In this document: positions 15,833-24,976 of the stretch, piece after piece | How the letters are laid out: each line of letters starts with the position of its first letter | Position numbering within the stretch: the first letter of the stretch is position 1 | DNA from: Orenia metallireducens | GTDB lineage: Bacteria > Bacillota > Halanaerobiia > Halobacteroidales > Halobacteroidaceae | DNA length: 64,000 nucleotides | Reading direction: 5' to 3' | NCBI RefSeq assembly: GCF_003001995.1 | Contig: NZ_PVNB01000008.1 | Span: 62,001-126,000, forward strand | Notes under the pieces: generated by a model | Database searches by the model: none | The model's input: only the letters and a program-made list of their open reading frames with translations | Told to the model about the DNA's origin: nothing | Position numbers and translations under genes: made by a program

Positions 15833-17089
15833 GTGGACTTAGTAGTAATAGGATTAAATTATAAGACCACTCCTTTAGAATTAAGAGAGAAGTTCTCTTT
15901 GACCCGTAAAAGGCATAGAGAGATCTTAAAGGAGGTGGGCCCAAAATCAGCTGTAGCAGGAGTGGTTATTCTGGCTACCTGTAATCGAACAGAATTTTAC
16001 CTAGCAGTTGAAAACCTTGATATAGAGGTAGATGAGTTAGCTAATTACTTATTTAATTTAATCTCAGATTTTGACCCTATTAGTTTGGATAGATACCTTT
16101 ATAGTTATCAAGGAATGGAGATGATAGAACATCTTTATCAGGTAGTCAGTGGAATAGATTCTTTAGTAATTGGAGAAGCTCAGATTTTGGGGCAGGTTAA
16201 GAACTCTTTTGAAATTTCTCAAGAGTTGGGATTGGTAGATAAGTATTTATATTATACTTTTACTGAGTCCTTCAGGGTAGCTAAACGGGTAAGAACAGAG
16301 ACTGGGATAGGAATAGGAGCAACATCAGTTAGTTATGCTGCAGTAAAGCTAGCTAAGAAGATATTTGGTTCATTAGAAGGGGAGACGGTACTGATTTTAG
16401 GAGCTGGCAAGATGAGTGAGCTTGCTTTAAAGTCCTTAGTTGACAATGGAGTTAAAGGAGTAATGGTTGCTAATAGAACCTATAGTCGTGCTCAAAAGTT
16501 GGCCCAGAAGTTTTCAGGTGAGGTCATCAGATGGAAACAGCTAGCAGATTGGATTAATAAGGTGGATATTATTATCGGTTCTACTGCAGCTCCTCATTAT
16601 GTCTTGCATTATGATCTTGTAAAGAAGGCGATGGAAGAAAGAAGAGGACCATTATTCTTAATTGATATCGCTTTACCTCGTGATATAGACCCTAAAGTAA
16701 TCGATATTCCAGGGGTTCATCTCTATGATATAGATGATTTGGAAGGTGTTATTGAGTATAGCTTGGGTAAAAGAAAAGAAGAATTAGCTAAGGTAGAGAG
16801 TATAATTACAGAAGAGAAGGCTAATATAAGGGAGTGGCTAAAGCAGCGGGAAATTATACCCTTAATTAAGACCATTAGAGCTGAGGCTAATGCTATTAAG
16901 AAAAGAGAGCTAGCAAGGGCTGTAAAGAAATTATCTAAAGAGAATAATGAAGCTGTGCTTAAGGATTTGGCTCACCGCTTGACCAATAAATTACTCCATC
17001 AGCCTACAGTTAAGATCAAGGAGTTAGGTAGTGATGATATCAGCAAGGAGCAACTGAGTTTAATCAAGAAAATATTTATGGGGCAGTAA
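15833..17089 (+). CDS. hemA: Glutamyl-tRNA reductase
   Basis: First enzyme of C5 tetrapyrrole synthesis (418 aa): reduces glutamyl-tRNA(Glu) to glutamate-1-semialdehyde with NADPH. The N-terminus VDLVVIGLNYKTTPLELREKF and ATCNRTEFYLAVE with catalytic Cys50 match the family; SGIDSLVIGEAQILGQVK, the Rossmann GAGKMSEL and the C-terminal dimerisation helices are present. Start is GTG 15833, 10 bases after GGAGG; the ATG nine bases earlier lies against the site and would be poorly read. It heads the tetrapyrrole gene run; hemL, which uses its product, is at the other end of the run. Confidence 0.93.
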   Translation: MDLVVIGLNYKTTPLELREKFSLTRKRHREILKEVGPKSAVAGVVILATCNRTEFYLAVENLDIEVDELANYLFNLISDFDPISLDRYLYSYQGMEMIEHLYQVVSGIDSLVIGEAQILGQVKNSFEISQELGLVDKYLYYTFTESFRVAKRVRTETGIGIGATSVSYAAVKLAKKIFGSLEGETVLILGAGKMSELALKSLVDNGVKGVMVANRTYSRAQKLAQKFSGEVIRWKQLADWINKVDIIIGSTAAPHYVLHYDLVKKAMEERRGPLFLIDIALPRDIDPKVIDIPGVHLYDIDDLEGVIEYSLGKRKEELAKVESIITEEKANIREWLKQREIIPLIKTIRAEANAIKKRELARAVKKLSKENNEAVLKDLAHRLTNKLLHQPTVKIKELGSDDISKEQLSLIKKIFMGQ

Positions 17090-17214
17090 GAAGAGCAGTG
17101 ACCAGTAAAGAATGATGAGTAAAGTATTAAGAAAATCTAAAAATTGATAATGAAGAGCTAGTAGTAGACTTATATGTCTATCTGAGATTGTCTTTACATA
17201 TGGAGTGATATTTG

Positions 17215-17895
17215 ATGAGTTGTTATCCAATTAATCTCAAGTTAAGTGGAAAGAGGGTCTTAATAGTTGGTGGAGGAAAGGTGGCTTACCGTAAGGCTAA
17301 AAGGTTGCTAGAGGCTAAAGCTGAAATAACTTTAGTTAGTCCAACGGTAATTGATGAGTTAAAGTACTTTGTCTTAGCTAATAATATAAAATACTATCAA
17401 CGAGAATTTAAAAAGGAAGATATGTTAGATACTTGCATAACTTTTGCTGTAACTGATAATAGAAGAGTCAATTCTCTGATTGCCAGTTTAGCTGACAAGC
17501 ATAATCTTCTTGTTAATGTGGCAGATAGTTTAGAGGAGTCGACCTTTACCTTGCCAGCGCTTATTAAGCAGGGGGATTTATTATTGACAGTTGCTACAGG
17601 TGGGAATCTGCCTGCTCTCTCTAAAAGAATTAGAGAAGAGTTAGAGAACTCTTTTGGAGAAGAATTTAAAGTATTTTTAGAGTTGATGAAAATATTAAGA
17701 CCGATAATTATAGATAATATCGATGATGAGAAGCAAAGGAGAAAGATATTTAGAGAGCTAGCTGATTTAGAGTTGATTAGATTATTGGCTGAGGATAAAG
17801 ATGAATTTTTAGAGAAGTTAAACAAGAGCTTGCCTGCTAAGGTGAGAAAAATCTGTGATTTAGCTTATATAGCAGAAGATGGATTTGGATTATAA
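17215..17895 (+). CDS. Precorrin-2 dehydrogenase / sirohydrochlorin ferrochelatase
   Basis: Met8/CysG-B/SirC-type protein (226 aa). NAD-dependent dehydrogenation of precorrin-2 to sirohydrochlorin is expected, with possible Fe insertion. YPINLKLSGKRVLIVGGGKV at the N-terminus is the NAD-binding fold; AVTDNRRVNSLI, NVADSLEESTFTLPALIKQG and TGGNLPALSKRIREELE follow in family order, then a helical dimerisation and CysG-type tail. ATG 17215 is preceded by GGAGTGAT. It lies between hemA and hemC as in many Clostridia. Because cbiX is also present, this enzyme may act mainly as the dehydrogenase, with chelation shared. Confidence 0.87.
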   Translation: MSCYPINLKLSGKRVLIVGGGKVAYRKAKRLLEAKAEITLVSPTVIDELKYFVLANNIKYYQREFKKEDMLDTCITFAVTDNRRVNSLIASLADKHNLLVNVADSLEESTFTLPALIKQGDLLLTVATGGNLPALSKRIREELENSFGEEFKVFLELMKILRPIIIDNIDDEKQRRKIFRELADLELIRLLAEDKDEFLEKLNKSLPAKVRKICDLAYIAEDGFGL

Positions 17896-17916
17896 TAGTG
17901 ATATAGGAGGGGGAAA

Positions 17917-18840
17917 ATGTCAGAAATAATCATTGGAACACGTAAGAGTCAATTAGCTGTAGCACAAAGTACCTTGGTAGCAGAAGAGTTAGCTGAGAAA
18001 TTTCCGGATTATAAATTTTCTCTAAAGAAGATGAGTACTAAGGGAGATAGGATTATCGATAGGTCTTTGATCGAAATTGGAGGGAAGGGCTTATTTATTA
18101 AAGAGATAGAGATAGCTCTTTTAAATCAAGAGATAGATTTGGCTGTACATAGCTTAAAGGATATGCCAGGAGAGATAGCCAATGAGTTTGAGTTAATTGC
18201 TACACCTCAAAGAGCTAATCCTTTAGATGTATTGATTTCAAAAGATGATAAAATTTTAGAAGAATTACCTCAAGGGGCTAAAATCGGTACAGGTAGTTTA
18301 AGGAGGAAGGCGCAACTGTTAAATTATCGTCCTGATTTGGAGATTGTGCCAATTAGAGGGAATATTGATACTAGAATTAAGAAATTGTATAGCCAAGACC
18401 TTGACGCTATTGTGTTGGCAGCAGCAGGTTTGGAGCGAATGGGCTGGAGTGATAAGATAAGCCAATATTTAGAACCAGCTATTTCTCTACCTGCTGTTGG
18501 ACAAGGTGTTTTGGCTTTAGAGGTCAGAAGTAATGATGATAGCATTAAGGAGTTAGTTAAAGGAATAAATCATCATGATACATATGTAAGGGTAGCAGCT
18601 GAACGGAGCTTTTTATCATATTTAGAAGGTAGCTGTAAGATACCGATAGCTGCCTATGCTCAGATTGAGGATGATGAACTAAGCATAGAAGGTATGGTAG
18701 CAAGTTTAGATGGTAGTAGGTTGCTAAGGGCTAAGCTAAAAGGAAGTAGAGAAGAGGCTAAAGAGTTAGGGGTTAAGTTAGCTCAAAGGCTTGTTGAGCA
18801 GGGAGCAGCAGAGATTTTAGCAGAGATTAAGGAGGGATAA
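17917..18840 (+). CDS. hemC: Porphobilinogen deaminase (hydroxymethylbilane synthase)
   Basis: 307-aa enzyme that polymerises four porphobilinogens into hydroxymethylbilane. IIGTRKSQLAVAQS at the N-terminus, HSLKDMPGE, IGTGSLRRKAQL, IRGNIDTRIKKL and AERSFLSYLEGSCKIPIAAYA are the family blocks. C240 in GSCKIP is the residue that binds the dipyrromethane cofactor. ATG 17917 follows AGGAGGGGG. It is immediately followed by the cobA-hemD fusion gene (two-base gap), so product channelling to uroporphyrinogen III is likely at operon level. Confidence 0.95.
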   Translation: MSEIIIGTRKSQLAVAQSTLVAEELAEKFPDYKFSLKKMSTKGDRIIDRSLIEIGGKGLFIKEIEIALLNQEIDLAVHSLKDMPGEIANEFELIATPQRANPLDVLISKDDKILEELPQGAKIGTGSLRRKAQLLNYRPDLEIVPIRGNIDTRIKKLYSQDLDAIVLAAAGLERMGWSDKISQYLEPAISLPAVGQGVLALEVRSNDDSIKELVKGINHHDTYVRVAAERSFLSYLEGSCKIPIAAYAQIEDDELSIEGMVASLDGSRLLRAKLKGSREEAKELGVKLAQRLVEQGAAEILAEIKEG

Positions 18841-18842
18841 TA

Positions 18843-20354
18843 GTGGCAGGTAAAGTATTTTTAGTTGGAGCAGGACCAGGTGATGAAGGGTTAATTACCC
18901 TTAAAGGATTAAATGCAATCAAAGAGGCTGATGTAATATTATATGATCGTTTAGCAAACCCTAAATTATTGGAGTATAGCAAAGACTCTGTTGAGTTATT
19001 CTATGTAGGAAAGAGCGCTAAGCATCATTATCGAACCCAAGATGAGATTAATCAGTTATTGATAGAGCAGGCTCAAGCAGGGAAGGTCGTTACCCGCTTA
19101 AAGGGTGGAGACCCTTTCATCTTTGGTCGTGGGGGAGAAGAGGGCCAAGAGCTATTACAGGCAGGTATAGATTTTGAGATTGTACCAGGTATTACATCTC
19201 CAATCTCAGTGCCAGCCTATGCAGGAATTCCTTTAACCCATCGTAATTACAACTCTTCTATTGCACTAGTTACTGGACATGAAGATCCAACAAAGGATAA
19301 GAACAATGTAGATTGGCAGAAGCTAGCTACAACTATAGGAACTATAGTAATCTTAATGGGAGTTGGAAATCTACCAAAGATTGTTCCTCAGCTTATAGCA
19401 GGAGGAAGGAATCCCCAAACCCCAGTAGCATTGATCAGATGGGGAACCAGACCTGAGCAGGAGACCTTAGTTGGCACCTTAGATAATATTGTAGATAAGG
19501 TTAGATCTGCTAACTTTAAAGCACCGGCAATTATAGTTGTTGGTGAGGTGGTTAGATTACGTAAAGAGTTGAATTGGTTTGAAAGAAAGAGTCTTTTTGC
19601 TAAGAGTATAGTAGTTACTAGACCGACCAAGCAGGCCAAAGGTCTCTGTAGAGCCTTAGCTCAAGAGGGAGCAGAGATAATAGAGGCTCCAGCAATTGAG
19701 ATAGTTCCTCCAGAAAGTTATCAGAAATTAGATGATGCTTTAGAGAGGATCGGTGACTATGACTGGGTTATCTTTACTAGTATCAATGGTGTAGAAGCTT
19801 TTATGAAAAGGTTATTTGAATTATCGAAGGATGTTCGTGCCTTAGCTGGAGTTAAGCTCTGTGCTATTGGACCTAAAACTGCAGGAAGGTTGCAGGACTA
19901 TGGGTTAATAGTTGATTATCTTCCTGATGATTATGTCAGTGAAGCTATCTTAACAGGCTTCTCTACAGAGGATTTATCGAATCAGAGATTTTTATTGCCG
20001 CGGGCTGATCTAGCTAGAGATTTGTTAGAGGAAGGCTTAGCAGAGTTAGGTGCAACAGTGGATAATGTAATAGCCTATCGGACTATCCAAGGAGCAGGTA
20101 ATGAAGAGTTAGCTGATAGATTAGTAGCAGGTGATGTAGATTTGATAACCTTTACTAGCTCTTCAACGGTAGACAATCTGATAAAAGGCTTAGGAGATAA
20201 TTATCAAGAGCTATTAAAAGACGTTGAAATTGCCTGTATTGGTCCAATTACAGCTAAAACTGCTGAAGGTTATGGATTAAAGGTGACTATTATAGCTAAA
20301 GAGTATACCATTGAGGGCTTGTTAGCAGCAATTAAGAAATACTACAGTAAATAG
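18843..20354 (+). CDS. cobA-hemD: Fused uroporphyrinogen-III methyltransferase / synthase
   Basis: 503-aa fusion common in Clostridia. Residues 1 to about 245 are the SAM-dependent uroporphyrinogen-III C2,C7-methyltransferase: VGAGPGDEGLITLKGL, VILYDRLANPKLL, TRLKGGDPFIFGRGGEE, VPGITSPISVPAYAGIPLTHR. Residues about 255-503 are uroporphyrinogen-III synthase, with VVTRPTKQAKGL at the start, WVIFTSINGVEAF, LPRADLARDLLEEGL and TFTSSSTVDNL. It makes precorrin-2 directly from hydroxymethylbilane, so most flux is aimed at siroheme, cobalamin and siroheme-derived heme. The start is GTG 18843 with AAGGAGG in the hemC tail. The last codons (YYSK) and stop lie in a repeat-like stretch. Confidence 0.93.
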   Translation: MAGKVFLVGAGPGDEGLITLKGLNAIKEADVILYDRLANPKLLEYSKDSVELFYVGKSAKHHYRTQDEINQLLIEQAQAGKVVTRLKGGDPFIFGRGGEEGQELLQAGIDFEIVPGITSPISVPAYAGIPLTHRNYNSSIALVTGHEDPTKDKNNVDWQKLATTIGTIVILMGVGNLPKIVPQLIAGGRNPQTPVALIRWGTRPEQETLVGTLDNIVDKVRSANFKAPAIIVVGEVVRLRKELNWFERKSLFAKSIVVTRPTKQAKGLCRALAQEGAEIIEAPAIEIVPPESYQKLDDALERIGDYDWVIFTSINGVEAFMKRLFELSKDVRALAGVKLCAIGPKTAGRLQDYGLIVDYLPDDYVSEAILTGFSTEDLSNQRFLLPRADLARDLLEEGLAELGATVDNVIAYRTIQGAGNEELADRLVAGDVDLITFTSSSTVDNLIKGLGDNYQELLKDVEIACIGPITAKTAEGYGLKVTIIAKEYTIEGLLAAIKKYYSK

Positions 20355-20410
20355 TAGGTTTCAATTATTTTTACTTGTCACTTGTTACTTGTTACTAATC
20401 ACTGATTTAG
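20342..20410. repeat. Degenerate GTAAC-type repeat at the hemD end
   Basis: The right arm TTACTTGTCACTTGTTACTTG plus TTACTAATCACTGA (about 20371-20406) consists of the tandem TTACTNGT words seen in other elements; the possible left partner CAGTAAATAGTA (20345-20356) contains the TAG stop of the fusion gene. Pairing is weak, so membership rests mainly on the right-arm words. Confidence 0.5.
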
Positions 20411-20424
20411 AGGGAGTAATTATT

Positions 20425-21630
20425 ATGATAGGAATTTCAAAGCTACTAGGTTCTCCAGATAAATATGGGGATAGTCTTAGATATGATCAGAGTGCTAAGA
20501 GTTATAAGTATGGGGTCAAAGAAGGTTATGGTCCTGTGGTAGTCTGGAATGTAACCCGTAGCTGTAATTTAAGTTGTGTCCATTGTTATTCTAACTCTGA
20601 AATTAAAAGCTATCAAGGGGAGCTAAGTACAGTGGAGGCTAAAGCTTTTATTGATGATTTAGTAGAGTTTAAGGTACCAGTGCTTCTCTTATCTGGTGGA
20701 GAGCCTTTAATGCGTTCCGATATTTATGAATTGATTGGATATGCTAGAAAACAGGGAGTAAGAGTTACATTATCTACCAATGGTACTTTGATTAATTCTA
20801 AAATAGCTAGAAGATTAAAGGATTTAGGAGTAAGCTATGTAGGTATTAGCTTAGATGGGATAGGTGAGGAGAATGATAGCTTTAGAGGTAAGACTGGAGC
20901 CTACCAAGAAGCACTGCAAGGGATAAGAAATTGTTTAGCAGTTAATCAGAAGGTTGGATTGCGTTTTACTATCAATCAATATAATTACTCTAATTTAGAG
21001 AGAATATTAAAGTTAATTGAAGAAGAGAACATTCCCAGAGCCTGTTTTTATCATCTGGTCTATTCAGGGCGGGGAAGTAAGCTGGTCAATCAAGATATCT
21101 CTGCTACTGAGACCAGAAAAGCCTTAGATTTGTTAATAGCTAAGACTCTGGAATGGCAGGCTAGAGGTTTAGATAAGGAGATTTTAACTGTCGATAATCA
21201 CTGTGATGGGATTTATCTCTATTTAAAATTAAAGGCTAAAGGTGATCCTAGAGTAGAGCAGGTCAAAACTCTTTTAGCCATTAATGGTGGTAACCGTTCT
21301 GGAATAGCAATTGCTAATGTTGACTGGCTAGGCAAGGTACACCCTGATCAATTTACTCAAAATTATACCTTAGGTAATGTCAAAGAAAGACCCTTTAGTC
21401 AGATTTGGTGCGATGATTCGATAGGTATTCTATATAAGTTGAGAGATCGAAAGGTTTATTTGACAGGACGCTGTCAAAGCTGTAAATGGTTAGACTTATG
21501 TAATGGTAACTTTAGACCACGAGCAGAAGCAGTCCATAATAACTTTTGGGCTGAAGACCCAGCCTGTTATTTAACAGATAATGAGATATCAAGGGCAGTA
21601 ACGAGTGACGAGCTAAGGGTTAAGAACTAA
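20425..21630 (+). CDS. ahbC: Radical SAM protein, 12,18-didecarboxysiroheme deacetylase
   Basis: NirJ/AhbC-type radical SAM enzyme (401 aa) that removes acetate side chains from didecarboxysiroheme to give Fe-coproporphyrin III in the siroheme-dependent heme route. MIGISKLLGSPDKYGDSLRY followed by VVWNVTRSCNLSCVHCY is typical of the NirJ1/AhbC group. The radical-SAM cluster cysteines are C47, C51, C54; a C-terminal SPASM-like set has C350, C353, C359 and C381. ATG 20425 follows GAGGGAG. Neighbours hemB, ahbD, ahbA and ahbB make heme, and not heme d1, the likely product. The last about 10 residues (AVTSDELRVKN) are encoded by a dispersed repeat arm and may be acquired tail sequence. Confidence 0.88.
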   Translation: MIGISKLLGSPDKYGDSLRYDQSAKSYKYGVKEGYGPVVVWNVTRSCNLSCVHCYSNSEIKSYQGELSTVEAKAFIDDLVEFKVPVLLLSGGEPLMRSDIYELIGYARKQGVRVTLSTNGTLINSKIARRLKDLGVSYVGISLDGIGEENDSFRGKTGAYQEALQGIRNCLAVNQKVGLRFTINQYNYSNLERILKLIEEENIPRACFYHLVYSGRGSKLVNQDISATETRKALDLLIAKTLEWQARGLDKEILTVDNHCDGIYLYLKLKAKGDPRVEQVKTLLAINGGNRSGIAIANVDWLGKVHPDQFTQNYTLGNVKERPFSQIWCDDSIGILYKLRDRKVYLTGRCQSCKWLDLCNGNFRPRAEAVHNNFWAEDPACYLTDNEISRAVTSDELRVKN

Positions 21631-21645
21631 ACTAGTTACTGTACG
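21594..21645. repeat. Palindromic repeat extending into the ahbC 3' end
   Basis: GGCAGTAACGAGTGACGAG (21594-21612, coding) faces ACTAGTTACTGTAC (about 21631-21644). The left arm word GCAGTAACGAGTGAC is the same as at the hisD end (45990). The ahbC stop TAA is inside the element. Confidence 0.7.
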
Positions 21646-21663
21646 TAAAAGGAGGCAATATTT

Positions 21664-22632
21664 ATGGATCTAATACATAGACCGAGACGATTGAGAAAGA
21701 CTAAAGCTATTAGGAATTTAGTTAGAGAAACTAAATTGAGTCGAGAGGATTTGATCTATCCCCTTTTTGTAGTAGAGGGAGAAGGAATAAAAGAGGAGAT
21801 TCCTTCAATGCCTGGCAACTTTCATCTCTCTATAGATAAGCTCTTAGCAGAGGTGAAGAAGATAGTAGATTTAGGAATATTGGGGATAATTTTATTTGGA
21901 ATACCTGATCAGAAGGATGAGATTGGTTCTACAGCTTGGGCAGAGGATGGGATTATCCAGAGGGCTTGTCGTAAGATTAAAGAGGCTTATCCAGAGTTAT
22001 TGATTATTACCGATGTCTGCCTATGCCAATATACTAGCCATGGACATTGTGGAACCCTTGAGGAAGGATGCTTGTTAAATGACCCTACTATAGAAAATTT
22101 AGCAAAGGTTGCTATCTCCCATGCTCAGGCAGGAGCAGATATGGTAGCCCCTTCCGATATGATGGATGGACGGGTTGGAGCAATTCGAGAAGGATTAGAC
22201 CAGCATGGTTATGAGGATATAGCTATTATCTCTTATTCAGCAAAGTATGCCTCAGCCTTTTATGGACCTTTTCGTGATGCTGCTCATTCTGCACCACAAG
22301 AGGGAGATCGTAAGTCCTATCAGATGGATCCTGCCAACAGTGATGAGGCCTTAAGGGAGATTCAACTGGATGTGGAAGAGGGGGCTGATATCATCATGGT
22401 CAAACCGGCCTTATCCTATCTCGATATCATTCGCAGGGCTAAGGATAACTTTACACTGCCGATTGCAGCTTATAATGTCAGTGGTGAGTATGCTATGATT
22501 AAGGCGGCAGCCCAAAAGGGATGGCTTGATGAAAAAGTAGCGGTCTTAGAGATGCTAACTAGTATTAAGCGGGCAGGGGCAGAGATTATTATTACATATT
22601 GTGCAAAGGATGTAGCAAAATGGTTAGGTTAA
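21664..22632 (+). CDS. hemB: Porphobilinogen synthase (5-aminolevulinate dehydratase)
   Basis: 322-aa enzyme condensing two 5-aminolevulinates to porphobilinogen. [20 protein letters not shown] at the N-terminus and [13 protein letters not shown] are typical. [14 protein letters not shown] holds the Cys-rich metal site, so this is a zinc-type enzyme. [18 protein letters not shown] and [16 protein letters not shown] supply the two active-site lysines. ATG 21664 follows AAAGGAGG. It sits between the two radical SAM genes of the alternative heme route, which fits coordinated synthesis of early and late steps. Confidence 0.95.
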   Translation: MDLIHRPRRLRKTKAIRNLVRETKLSREDLIYPLFVVEGEGIKEEIPSMPGNFHLSIDKLLAEVKKIVDLGILGIILFGIPDQKDEIGSTAWAEDGIIQRACRKIKEAYPELLIITDVCLCQYTSHGHCGTLEEGCLLNDPTIENLAKVAISHAQAGADMVAPSDMMDGRVGAIREGLDQHGYEDIAIISYSAKYASAFYGPFRDAAHSAPQEGDRKSYQMDPANSDEALREIQLDVEEGADIIMVKPALSYLDIIRRAKDNFTLPIAAYNVSGEYAMIKAAAQKGWLDEKVAVLEMLTSIKRAGAEIIITYCAKDVAKWLG

Positions 22633-22638
22633 TGATAT

Positions 22639-22699
22639 TAAGTTTGAGCTTGAATTTAAGTAATATTTTTACTAAAGCCTAAACTTAGACTCATACTTG
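22639..22699. repeat. Imperfect palindrome after hemB
   Basis: TAAGTTTGAGCTTGAATTTAAG (22639-22660) pairs imperfectly with GCCTAAACTTAGACTCATACTT (about 22677-22698) around a TTTTTACT centre. Same family as 3688-3742. Confidence 0.65.
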
Positions 22700-22718
22700 G
22701 ACTAAGGGGGTTATAGCT

Positions 22719-23732
22719 TTGATTATCTCTTGGAATGTTACGAGGAGGTGCAATTTATACTGCAAACACTGTTATCGTGATTCGGGACCTGAGGTTCAAA
22801 GTAATGAATTAACTACTGAGGAAGCAAAAAAATTATTAAAAGAGGTCGCACAAGCAGGTTTTAAGATTATGATCTTTAGTGGAGGAGAACCTCTGCTTAG
22901 AGATGATATCTATGAGTTGATTGCTTATGCAAAGAGTTTAGAGATGAGACCGGTATTAGGTACTAATGGAACCTTAATTACTTTAGAAGTGGCTAAAAAG
23001 TTAAAGGATTCTGGCTTAGCAAGGGCAGGTATCAGTTTAGATAGTACTCAAGCAGAGCTTCATGATAGATTCCGTGGAGGAGAAGGAAGTTGGTTAAAGT
23101 CAATAGAGGGGATTAAAAACTGTCAAGCAGTTGGTCTAGAGACACAGATTAATACAACTATTACTAAGAGAAATTACAATGAATTAGAAGAGATAACAGA
23201 TTTAGCAGTTAAATTAGGTGCTAAAGCACATCACCCCTTCTTTTTAGTACCAACAGGTAGAGGAAAAGAGATTGAGAAGGAATCTCTAAGAGCCAAGCGT
23301 TATGAAGAGATGATTCACCGTATTTTAGATAAATCACAAGAAGTTGAGATTGAACTTAAACCAACCTGTGCTCCACAATTTGTTCCAATAGCTAAAAGGC
23401 GAGGACTTAAAATGAGATTTTCACGAGGATGTATTGCAGGAGTGGGGTATTGCTGTATTCTACCTGATGGTGATGTACATATCTGTCCTTATCTACCAGT
23501 TAAGGTCGCTAATGTGTTAGAGAAGCCCTTTACTGATATTTGGGAAGAGAACCGAGTATTTAAAGAGTTAAGAAGTATGGATTACAAAGGAAATTGTGGT
23601 AAATGTGAAGATTTAGATATATGTGGAGGGTGTCGAGCAAGGGCCTATTACTATTCCAAAGGAGATTATTTAGCAGAAGAGCCTTGGTGTTATAAAGCAA
23701 TTGATAGTGAGGATTATACAGCTAAAAGTTAA
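22719..23732 (+). CDS. ahbD: Radical SAM heme synthase (Fe-coproporphyrin decarboxylase)
   Basis: NirJ2/AhbD-type radical SAM protein (337 aa). AhbD oxidatively decarboxylates two propionates of Fe-coproporphyrin III to the vinyl groups of heme b. It starts IISWNVTRRCNLYCKHCYRD, with cluster cysteines C11, C15, C18; FSGGEPLLRDDIYEL is the SAM-binding GGE block. A C-terminal auxiliary-cluster set includes C293, C296, C302 and C305, with further cysteines in RGCIAGVGYCC and EEPWCY. TTG 22719 is preceded by AAGGGGG at eight bases. NirJ2-labelled proteins are known in Heliobacteria; the adjacent ahbA/ahbB genes support the heme-synthase role. Confidence 0.87.
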   Translation: MIISWNVTRRCNLYCKHCYRDSGPEVQSNELTTEEAKKLLKEVAQAGFKIMIFSGGEPLLRDDIYELIAYAKSLEMRPVLGTNGTLITLEVAKKLKDSGLARAGISLDSTQAELHDRFRGGEGSWLKSIEGIKNCQAVGLETQINTTITKRNYNELEEITDLAVKLGAKAHHPFFLVPTGRGKEIEKESLRAKRYEEMIHRILDKSQEVEIELKPTCAPQFVPIAKRRGLKMRFSRGCIAGVGYCCILPDGDVHICPYLPVKVANVLEKPFTDIWEENRVFKELRSMDYKGNCGKCEDLDICGGCRARAYYYSKGDYLAEEPWCYKAIDSEDYTAKS

Positions 23733-23803
23733 AGGATATAGACTACATAGAGCTTTATGATAATATAATTAGTCTTAAAAACTATTGATATGGAGGAGAG
23801 ATA

Positions 23804-24265
23804 ATGGATGAAATTGATCAGCAATTATTAACGATTACTCAACAGGGAATTCCTTTAACTTCTACTCCTTATCATGATCTAGGTCAGCAGATTGGAATCG
23901 ATGGTGAAGAGATAATTGAAAGGTTGAAAAAATTAAAGAATAATGGTTATATCAGAAGGATAGGTGGTATTTTCAGTTCTAAAAGATTAGGTTATATAAG
24001 TACTCTAGTAGCTATGGAGGTCTCTGAAGATAGATTCTATGAGGTGGCTAAGATTATCAATAGTTATTTAGGTGTTACCCATAATTATCGTAGAAATCAT
24101 AGCTATAACCTCTGGTTTACTCTAATTGCCCCTTCGCAGCAGAGGTTAGCAGTTATATTAAAGGAGATTAAAGAGAAGACTGGAATTACAAGAATGATAG
24201 AATTGCCTGCTGAGAGGTTCTTTAAATTAGCTGTTAAGTTGGAGTTAGATAACAGAGGTGATTAA
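23804..24265 (+). CDS. ahbA: Siroheme decarboxylase, AhbA-type subunit
   Basis: 153-aa Lrp/AsnC-like protein forming, with AhbB, the enzyme that decarboxylates siroheme to 12,18-didecarboxysiroheme. The N-terminal winged-helix half (MDEIDQQLLTITQQGIPL, then IERLKKLKNNGYIRRIGGIF) resembles a regulator, but the C-terminal GVTHNYRRNHSYNLWFTL with H93 and H99 is the substrate-binding signature of the decarboxylase and not of amino-acid regulators. ATG 23804 follows GGAGGAG. ahbB starts directly after its stop. A purely regulatory role is unlikely in this context. Confidence 0.9.
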   Translation: MDEIDQQLLTITQQGIPLTSTPYHDLGQQIGIDGEEIIERLKKLKNNGYIRRIGGIFSSKRLGYISTLVAMEVSEDRFYEVAKIINSYLGVTHNYRRNHSYNLWFTLIAPSQQRLAVILKEIKEKTGITRMIELPAERFFKLAVKLELDNRGD

Positions 24266-24742
24266 ATGTTAGATAAGTTAGACCAAGAGATAATCAAGTT
24301 ACTTCAAGAGAATATTCCTTTGGCAGAGCAGCCTTATATGATTCTTGCAAATCAGTTGGGAATTACAGAGGAAGAATTGCTAAAAAGATTAAATAAATAT
24401 AAAGAAGAAGGTATTTTGAGGAGAGTTGCTGTTATATTAAACCATCGAGAAGCAGGCTTTAAAGCAAATGGAATGGTAGCCTGGTTGGTTTCAAAAGACA
24501 AGAGGGAAGAGGTCGCCAAGATTTTGGCTAGACATTCAGCTACTACCCATGTTTATCAGCGACCTACTTATCCTGATTGGCCCTATAGTCTATTCAGTAT
24601 GCTTCATGGGCAGAGCCAAGCTGAGGTGGAAGAAATTGTGCAAGAGTTATCAGAACTAACTGGAATTGATGATTATCAAATCTTATATAGTACTGAGGAG
24701 CTAAAGAAGACCAGTATGAAATATTTTATAGAAGAGCAATAA
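24266..24742 (+). CDS. ahbB: Siroheme decarboxylase, AhbB-type subunit
   Basis: 158-aa partner of AhbA with the same Lrp-like layout: MLDKLDQEIIKLLQENIPLA, a helix-turn-helix-like block ending EEGILRRVAVILNHREAGF, and the C-terminal THVYQRPTYPDWPYSLFSM, which is the AhbB version of the siroheme-binding segment. ATG starts at the base after the ahbA stop; the site GAGGTGAT lies in the ahbA tail. The two subunits are expected to form a heterodimer in the cytoplasm. Confidence 0.9.
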   Translation: MLDKLDQEIIKLLQENIPLAEQPYMILANQLGITEEELLKRLNKYKEEGILRRVAVILNHREAGFKANGMVAWLVSKDKREEVAKILARHSATTHVYQRPTYPDWPYSLFSMLHGQSQAEVEEIVQELSELTGIDDYQILYSTEELKKTSMKYFIEEQ

Positions 24743-24776
24743 GTGATGAGTATTATAGAAGTTAATAGAATAGAAG

Positions 24777-24902
24777 GATAGTGCGACATTTTAGCTAATA
24801 GCCTCTAGCTACTGGCTATTAGCTAAGTGATTAAAATATATTAAAAGATTTAGCTAGAAGCTAGTAGCCAGCAGCCAGCTACCAAACTGTCGCAATATAC
24901 CC
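24777..24902. repeat. Long dispersed palindrome, GCGACA-type outer arms
   Basis: Outer arms GGATAGTGCGACATTTT (24777-24793) and AAACTGTCGCAATATACC (24884-24901) pair with few mismatches. The interior is built from GCTAATAGC, CTAGCTACTGGC, TAGCTAGAAGCTAGTAGCC words that can pair among themselves. It is the fullest copy in the window of the element also seen at 1334-1403. Confidence 0.8.
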
Positions 24903-24976
24903 AGAATCTCAATAGTTATATTATTATTAATTAAGAAAATATATAATTTATTTATAAGTAAGTCGGAGGTGTAACT